DNA of 64,000 nt. Source: Ulva prolifera. Taxonomy: Eukaryota > Chlorophyta > Ulvophyceae > Ulvales > Ulvaceae. This document shows positions 58,431 through 64,000 of the stretch, piece after piece. The stretch covers positions 67,213 to 131,212 of the forward strand of contig CM041201.1 in the NCBI GenBank assembly GCA_023078555.1, written 5' to 3'. The translations under genes were made by a program, and so were the position numbers. Below the pieces are notes generated by a model, which saw only the letters and a list, made by a program, of their open reading frames with translations, did no database searches and was not told the origin of the DNA. Numbering within the stretch: position 1 is the first letter of the stretch; each line of letters opens with the position of its first letter.

Positions 58431-60145
58431 AGGGCTGTGTACTCTCCGCGTTTCGGCGAGGCTCCTCTGCTGAGGTGCTCCGGCGTGACCTTGCGCGGGA
58501 CACACCGGAGGTGGCCAAGCACACCATGCATCGCACGCATGCGATTGCTCGTGCAGCTGCCCACCCTGACGTTGAAGTCCCCCCTCGGGTCCCAGGCCAG
58601 GCGCACCTATCTGGGGCCCCTCCGGCACGCACTGTCGAGTATGTGGTGACTCGCAATGCACAGCTTCATGACCCTGGCATCGAGGCTGCATCTGTTCTGC
58701 CTATGCCTCCACCGTTGTCTGATGATCCGATGGACAAAGATGATGATGACGACGGCCCTGGCATCTACGACGAGGACGATGCAGATGAGATGGAGGAGTA
58801 CACCATCAGCGATGATGAACGGGCTGCGGCTCATCAGAATCGCGAGGCTCAGCGGGTCCGATCAGGGAGTAATTCGGCTGCGGCCTCAGCATCTGGCGCG
58901 GGAGCAGTAGCTAAGCCCCTGCGAGGGGCTGAGGCGCTGAGACCTTCCTGGGAGGATGACCCAGATGAAATTGAGATGGAGTCCGGATCCGAATTAGGGG
59001 GAGAGATCCAGGCTGCCCCCCCTGCCGCTGTTGGGGTTGATTTGCCTGATGAGGTAAGAGCCATTCCAGCTGCTCTTCCCCGCATTAAAATCAATCCTCT
59101 TGTACGCAGACGCCTTGTTCCTTTGGCTGTGGATGTAGCTGTTGTGCATGAGCCCGCGGGCTCTGATCTTGCTAGTAGTGAAACAGTAGTAGCTGACATT
59201 AAGTCTCCAGGCTGCAATCAGGACACATCAGCCGCGGCTGACTGTGGAGTGTCCGGTGCAGGCCTGAAGCATCAGCATGGGGAGTCTGGTGAGCAGCAGA
59301 GTGCTCAGCGTCGTGGGTCGCGCAGAGCAGCTTCCGCCAGGAAGCAGAAGCCTTCCGACCCTGATCTGCCTTCTATGAAGGAAGGACTCGCGGGTCCAGA
59401 CAGGGATGCTTGGCTGCGTGCCATGCAGGAGGAGGTGGAAGCACTGGGTGAGCACGGGACTTTTATGTTGTGCTATCTGCCTGCGGGTAAGAAAGCTATC
59501 TCGGGCAAGTGGGTGTTCAAGATCAAGCGCGGACCTGCGGGTGAGATTCAGCGCTACAAGGCACGATATGTAGCTCGTGGTTTTTCTCAGGTAGAAGGAG
59601 TTGTTTTCTTTGAGACTCGGTCCCCTGTCGGTAGTTATGCGACACTGCGTGTGTTGCTGCAGCTGCCATGCATGTCCATTGCTGCTCAGGAGGATTTGGA
59701 GATTAGGCATATAGACATACAATGTGCTTTTCTGAACGGTGACGTGGAAGAAGAGGTTTTCGTTGAACAGCCCCCGTACTTTACAGACGGGACAGCACGT
59801 GTATGGAAATTGCATAAGACTCTGTATGGCCTGAAGCAAGCCGCTCGCGAGTGGCAAAAAGCTTTAGTAAACGTCTTGGCTGAACTGGGATTTGTGTGCG
59901 CACAAAGTGATCCTGGACTGTCAGGACAGGGCATGCCGCCACCAAACACTTTTTTGTTCGAATGTGGGAAGCATTCTGTGCAGCCGACCTCAAGCATCAC
60001 ATGCCAATGCATGACATGGACACCGATGTTCAAAGTCCGCCACGTCATTATGCTGGACCCATCTCATGGTGAAACACTCGCATATAGGTACGCTTCTTGT
60101 GCTCGCCTCGGGCGGGGGGTTGCAACACAGTCATCGTGGGTGTAG
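58431..60145 (+). mobile_element. Ty1/copia retrotransposon pol remnant
   Basis: A continuous frame encodes an acidic linker (MDKDDDDDGPGIYDEDDADE) and a basic GSRRAASARKQKP stretch, as found between integrase and reverse transcriptase in copia elements. The start of the RVT_2 reverse transcriptase follows: AWLRAMQEEVEALGEHGTF, KWVFKIKRGPAGEIQRYKAR, YVARGFSQVEGVVF, DIQCAFLNGDVEEEVFVEQP, KTLYGLKQAAREW, ELGFVCAQSDPG. It stops matching after SDPG, so the YVDD active site, RNase H and the integrase core are missing. No LTRs were identified. This is a truncated, non-autonomous copy, although the remaining frame is unbroken, which suggests a fairly young insertion or a spliced host fragment. Confidence 0.85.
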
Positions 60146-60938
60146 CAAGAGTATACCTCTCCAAGGTCGGAAATCGAGAAGTTGACATGCTTCACCATTC
60201 TTGAATCTATAATCTATTCGCTAGTGTGCGCTGGTGCTCTTCCATATGATAGCCCGAGCGTTTGTTTGTGATTGGCATGTATAGTTGGCTCACCCGCCCA
60301 CCAACGTACACTCCCAGGTGCGTGCACGGCACCGCGGCATAACGTGGCAGGCACATACAGACGGAGCTAGTCACTCAACCTAGCTGCCGTAGCACAAGTA
60401 ACAGCCCGCAATGACAGACATCGCCACGTGTCCCTCTGTATCAATCAAAGCATGAAACCTTCACCATAACGAGGCTCGAAAGAAGGCACCAACAAAGGCA
60501 TGCATTCAATCTCTCCAAAGACAAATGATTCACCCTGGTAAGCATCAGCCATGTGTCAGATCGTGCAAGACCGTGTAGCGCCCCCACATGTCAGGAACTA
60601 AGTTCAGCTGAGGAATTCTGAGCCTGACTCTCCAGCACGGCCACACGCACTGTAGCTGCTGTCTCATGCAGAATCAGCAATAAATGGCTATGCCGAGCAA
60701 TCTGGCAGCCATGCGTCAGCTGGACCCCGGTGCAGATGGGCCATGAGGCCATGCTGTCGTCCGAGCGTGATTGCCGCAGCCATTCCATCGCAGCACAGCC
60801 TGTCACATGGGCGGCCTTCTTGCACATTCAAGCCATCCGAGAAACAAACACTGCAGCTGCCCCGACCCATCTGAACAAGGACGTATACGTGCCAGAAGAC
60901 AGCACGCTACGCGGGGAACATCGTGCTCTGCTATGACT
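60146..60938. other. Spacer
   Basis: 3' flank of the minus-strand gene that ends at 60939, and DNA beyond the copia remnant. No feature is seen. Confidence 0.5.
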
Positions 60939-63408
60939 CTAAGTGCCGCTCCAGCGCTGCCGTAGCAGGTCATCATAGGTCAGCTGCTGCTGCTGGCTGC
61001 CGAGCAGCACCTGCCGCAGCGAGTCGTAGCCGGGGTGCGACCGCACGTCCTCCCCGTTCAGCAGCGCCGCCAGCAGCTCCATGTGCTGAGGAGACACGCT
61101 GTCAGCGGCGCTCACACCACCCGCATGTCGCAGCGGTTGCGCCGCGGGCGGCGTCGGCGAGCGCGCCACGGCCTCGCCCGCCGCCGGCGCTGGCCCTGGG
61201 GCCGCAGCGGCGCCCCGCCCGCCACCCCCTGGCCACCCGGCAGCCGCCTGCGCTGCGCCTCGAAGGGGCTGTGCAGACAGCAGCGCGTGCGCAGGCGCAG
61301 CAGCCCCATGCACGCTGCGCAGCTGCGCTTGAGCGCGCAATGCATTGATCACCTCCTGCTCTGCCGCCGTGATGCCGGAGGCGCCCGCCGCCGACAACGC
61401 CGCGGTCGGCGCCGCCTGGAGCCCGGAGGAGAGTGCCAGCCCAAAGTTGCCTCCGAGCGCCCCGAGCAGCTGAGTGTGCGCAGCAGACATGCCAACAGCC
61501 TCTGGTTGTGCCCCGGCCAAGGTACCGCTATGCGACATGGCCTTGGCCCCCCCTCCACCTGCTATCCCTGTAGTGGACAGCAGCTGCTGAAGGCTGCTGC
61601 CGCCGCTGGCCGCCGGAGCGGCGCTGGCGGCCTGATCCAGCACCTCCCCGAGCGCACCCCACATACCCGCAGGCCGGCTACTGGCCCCCACCCCAGCATG
61701 CTGCAGAGACCCTGTGCCGCCGTGAAGCGCTGCGGCTCCACGGCCACGCGTGCCGTTCTGAGCGTCCTGCTCCGCTACGCTTCCATTTGCGTTTGTGGCT
61801 GGCGCCGCCGCCGCGGTGTTTGAGGCGGAGCGCGCGTGCGGCGCCGCAGCGTTAGCATCAGATGCTGCACCGGGCTTCACGTCGGGATGCGCGCCGCTTG
61901 GCCGGGCGGCCGCGGCATCGGCTGTACCGCCCCTCTGCCCGTGCTCCTGTTTCACTGCGGCAGCAGCGGACGGTGAAGCACGCTTCGCAGGTTGGGCTGC
62001 CCTCTGTGCAGCCGGGACGCTGTTCTGTGCGGCTGGGGCGGGGCCGCTGCGGGTCGCGCCTCCTGCTGAGCGCGCCTTGAAGGCTTTCGCGATTGCTGCA
62101 AGGACGGCAGGCTGGCCCTTCGGGACGCGGCAGGCGCGTGCCTCATAGCCGCTCTTGCGCTGCGCTGGCCCGCGGCCGCTCTCTGCCGCCGTAGCGGCCG
62201 CCGCCTCTGATGTTTTGAAGGTCGCGTGTGCCTCGATGACGACCTGCCCGCTGCCGGGCGCGCCGACCACCAGCTTCGTCGGCTTCAGGACCTGCACGCG
62301 CCCGGAAGTGTGAGGCTCTGGCGGACCCGGCCGCCCGGCACCGGATTCAGCCGGACACCGGCGGAATCCGATGTCCAAAGAATCAGCATCATTTGATCTG
62401 CCGTGGTGGTTCGCAGACATGATTGGCACAATGCAACAGCTACACGCATGCAGAGCAGTTTGACGACGGACGCACAGCTTGGCCTACCAGGAAAGCGGCA
62501 TCGGCGCGGCCGGCGTTGTCAGCAGCAAGGCCCCAGCAGTAAGGCACTAGGATACCGGCACAGTTGGGTGCAACATATAGACACGGGCGAGAGGGTACCT
62601 GGAGCTCCATCTGATCGGTGGTCGCCAGGCAGCGGATGACGCCTGGGGGGGCGTCCTCAGGGGGCTCCCGAGCGAGGCCCAGGAGGTCGTCGGTGGGGGC
62701 GCGGCGCACGCGCTTGCGCGGGTGCGTCGCGAAGTTCGCGGCATCGGCCTCCGCATCATTCACAGCCACGCCGGCGTTGCCGTACGGTGCGACAAAGAGC
62801 CGCACGACCACCTGCACGACCCGCCCGTCATCTGTGAACGGAGTCCAGACCCCAGAGAGTCAGGTTTGAGCGGTGTGACATCCGATTGCACACGCGACGA
62901 CGCCAGTCAAGCTCACACACAACAATGACCCTCGACACGCCCTACACACAGCCTGGCAGAGTGTCGCCCGGCACTCCACCTTGTCACATCGCATCTGCGT
63001 CACACTCAGTCCCCGCATTGTCCACGCCATTACATGCATCATGCACCCGTCAATCCCTGCATGCATGAGGATACCGCGGCGCACCGCGTCCTTGCCCTTC
63101 TCCTTGTGCACGACCCCCCGCCACAGCACGGTGTCGGCCTCCTCCGCGTCGTCGATCGCCTCGATCACCTCCCCCACCGCGATGTTCGGAGACGGCTGCC
63201 ACTGCGGCCGCTCACGGACCATCACCTGCGGCGTCTGGAACGGGTACGGCTGCGGCCCGTAGAAGACGAACGGCACCCAGGTGGTCGGGTTGGGGTCGAG
63301 CGGGTCGCCGGGGTAGTGCTCCTCCACCAGCAGCCGGAGGCCTCCCTCGAGGCCGCTCCCGGTGCGCGCATCTGCCAGCCTCGCATCCCACCAGCCGCCG
63401 AGGAAGTC
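60939..63408 (-). CDS. Unrecognised protein with conserved N-terminal core and long Ala/Gln-rich tail
   Basis: Three exons in phase: 63408-63075, 62831-62599, 62291-60939 (TAG), at least 639 residues; the first coding exon is not identified. The first two exons and the start of the third encode an ordered-looking domain: DFLGGWWDARLADARTG, VPFVFYGPQPYPFQTPQVMV, GEVIEAIDDAEEADTVLWRG, VVQVVVRLFVAPYGNAGVAV, then LKPTKLVVGAPGSGQVVIEA. A basic PRKRVRRAP patch is a likely nuclear localisation signal. About 400 residues are Ala/Gly/Ser/Pro/Gln-rich and disordered. The chain ends in a helical MELLAALLNGEDVRS, YDSLRQVLLGSQQQQLTYDD segment. The look is of a nuclear adaptor or transcription cofactor, but I do not recognise the domain and assign no function. 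Confidence 0.5.
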
Positions 63409-63833
63409 CTGCATGCCAGCGTTGGGTCGCCCGGCAGCAGTTTTGGGGGCTGCCACCGCCAACAAAACTCATTCCGTACTCAATTAAAGCCATGCACATC
63501 TGGGGCAGCGTTACATAGGGTATAGGTCTAAAAAATCATAATATTTGTTGGGGCTGCCACCCTGGAAAATAATGATTATGTATACCTAGCCGAGTACCTA
63601 GAAAACCCAGCGTTACGCGTAACATGTCCCTGCTTTTAATTTGCTACGGTATGTCTCAGCCCGGAGACCAAACATTGCTTCGTGTTGCAGTCCCGTGAAG
63701 ACGGCGCTCATTGTGCAACATGTGTGAGGCTGCACGCAAGCGGGCATCTGGTACCTCGCATGCATGCTGTCAGACAGTATACCGACACACGGCGCGTGGT
63801 AGCGTACACGCCCTGATTGAGCACATGCGCCAC
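63409..63833. other. Spacer or intron with dispersed repeat
   Basis: Either the 5' flank of the gene ending at 60939 or an intron of it. Its main content is the third copy of the junction-associated repeat. Confidence 0.4.
63509..63672. repeat. Dispersed non-coding repeat (copy 3, diverged)
   Basis: Same element as 4722-4878 and 17154-17312: GCGTTACATAGGG start, CCTAGCCGAGTACCTAG and CCCAGCGTTACGCGTAACAT inside. It retains the 10 bases missing from the 17-kb copy. Its presence 46 kb away shows the element is dispersed and independent of the segmental duplication. Confidence 0.7.
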
Positions 63834-64000
63834 CTCTGCGGGCGTGCAGAGGTCAGCGATGCAGGGGGCCATCGCGCGCGGCAGGACTGCTGCCATGACA
63901 GAGCCCCCAAGCTGAAGGTGTGCCCTCTCGTTCCCGGCATGCATGACGGCGTCGCCGATGCGAATGGCCGCGTCGTAGGCATCTCCGCTGCGTGAGACGT
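63834..64000 (-). CDS. Exon of a gene running off the right edge
   Basis: An open minus-strand segment reads SGDAYDAAIRIGDAVMHAGN, then LQLGGSVMAAVLPRAMAPC and DLCTPAE before a GTGGCG donor at 63833. GC-rich codon use matches the other exons here. It may be an upstream exon of the gene at 60939-63408 or a separate gene. The family is not recognised. Confidence 0.35.

Overview
The window is nuclear DNA of a eukaryotic green alga, most likely a chlorophyte. The genes are split by many short introns with a recurring donor (GTGCGN, GTGTGN) and acceptor (TGCAG). Exons are very GC-rich. Introns and spacers are rich in the palindromic octamer TGCATGCA and in poly-C/poly-G runs. Several products are plant/algal or look plastid-targeted (a RETICULATA/DUF3411 family protein, a DUF1995-like protein, a two-TM protein with a transit-like N terminus). 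I cannot name the species; a trebouxiophyte-like alga is a guess.

Left third (1-22 kb): a recent tandem segmental duplication, all genes on the minus strand. An intact 12-exon SERCA/ECA-type Ca2+-ATPase gene lies at 21929-14200, with exon phases that close exactly to 1071 codons. Its 3' half (exons 8-12) is present again at 4593-1602. Between and beside the copies lie four tropinone-reductase-like SDR genes (627-<1, 6136-4882, 9893-7218, 13317-11028). All four are damaged by single-base indels or by the duplication breakpoint, whereas every ATPase exon in both copies is clean. The right edges of both units coincide with a dispersed non-coding repeat (4722-4878, 17154-17312) that has a third diverged copy at 63509-63672. 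The junction puts SDR exons 1-2 upstream of ATPase exons 8-12 in a matching splice phase, so an in-frame chimeric transcript is possible.

Middle (22-48.8 kb): an isoprenylcysteine carboxyl methyltransferase (+); a SprT-like metalloprotease candidate (+) followed by a perfect 15-bp hairpin; a DHHC palmitoyltransferase (-) that has lost six of the eight expected zinc ligands but keeps the catalytic Asp-His-Cys; a RETICULATA/DUF3411 membrane protein (-); a DUF1995-like protein (+); and a large protein (-) joining a RING/U-box-like N terminus to a right-handed beta-helix and a disordered tail.

Right (48.8-64 kb): a long gene-poor stretch; a small AT-hook plus RAMA-domain protein (+); a coiled-coil protein resembling dynein regulatory complex subunit 12 (+); a two-TM probable plastid protein (+); a truncated Ty1/copia pol remnant (+); an unrecognised basic/disordered protein (-); and an exon running off the right edge (-). 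No rRNA, tRNA, CRISPR or prokaryotic operon structure was seen. Exon coordinates come from reading splice sites and phases by eye. First exons are unresolved for the SprT-like, DHHC, DUF1995-like and 61-63 kb genes.
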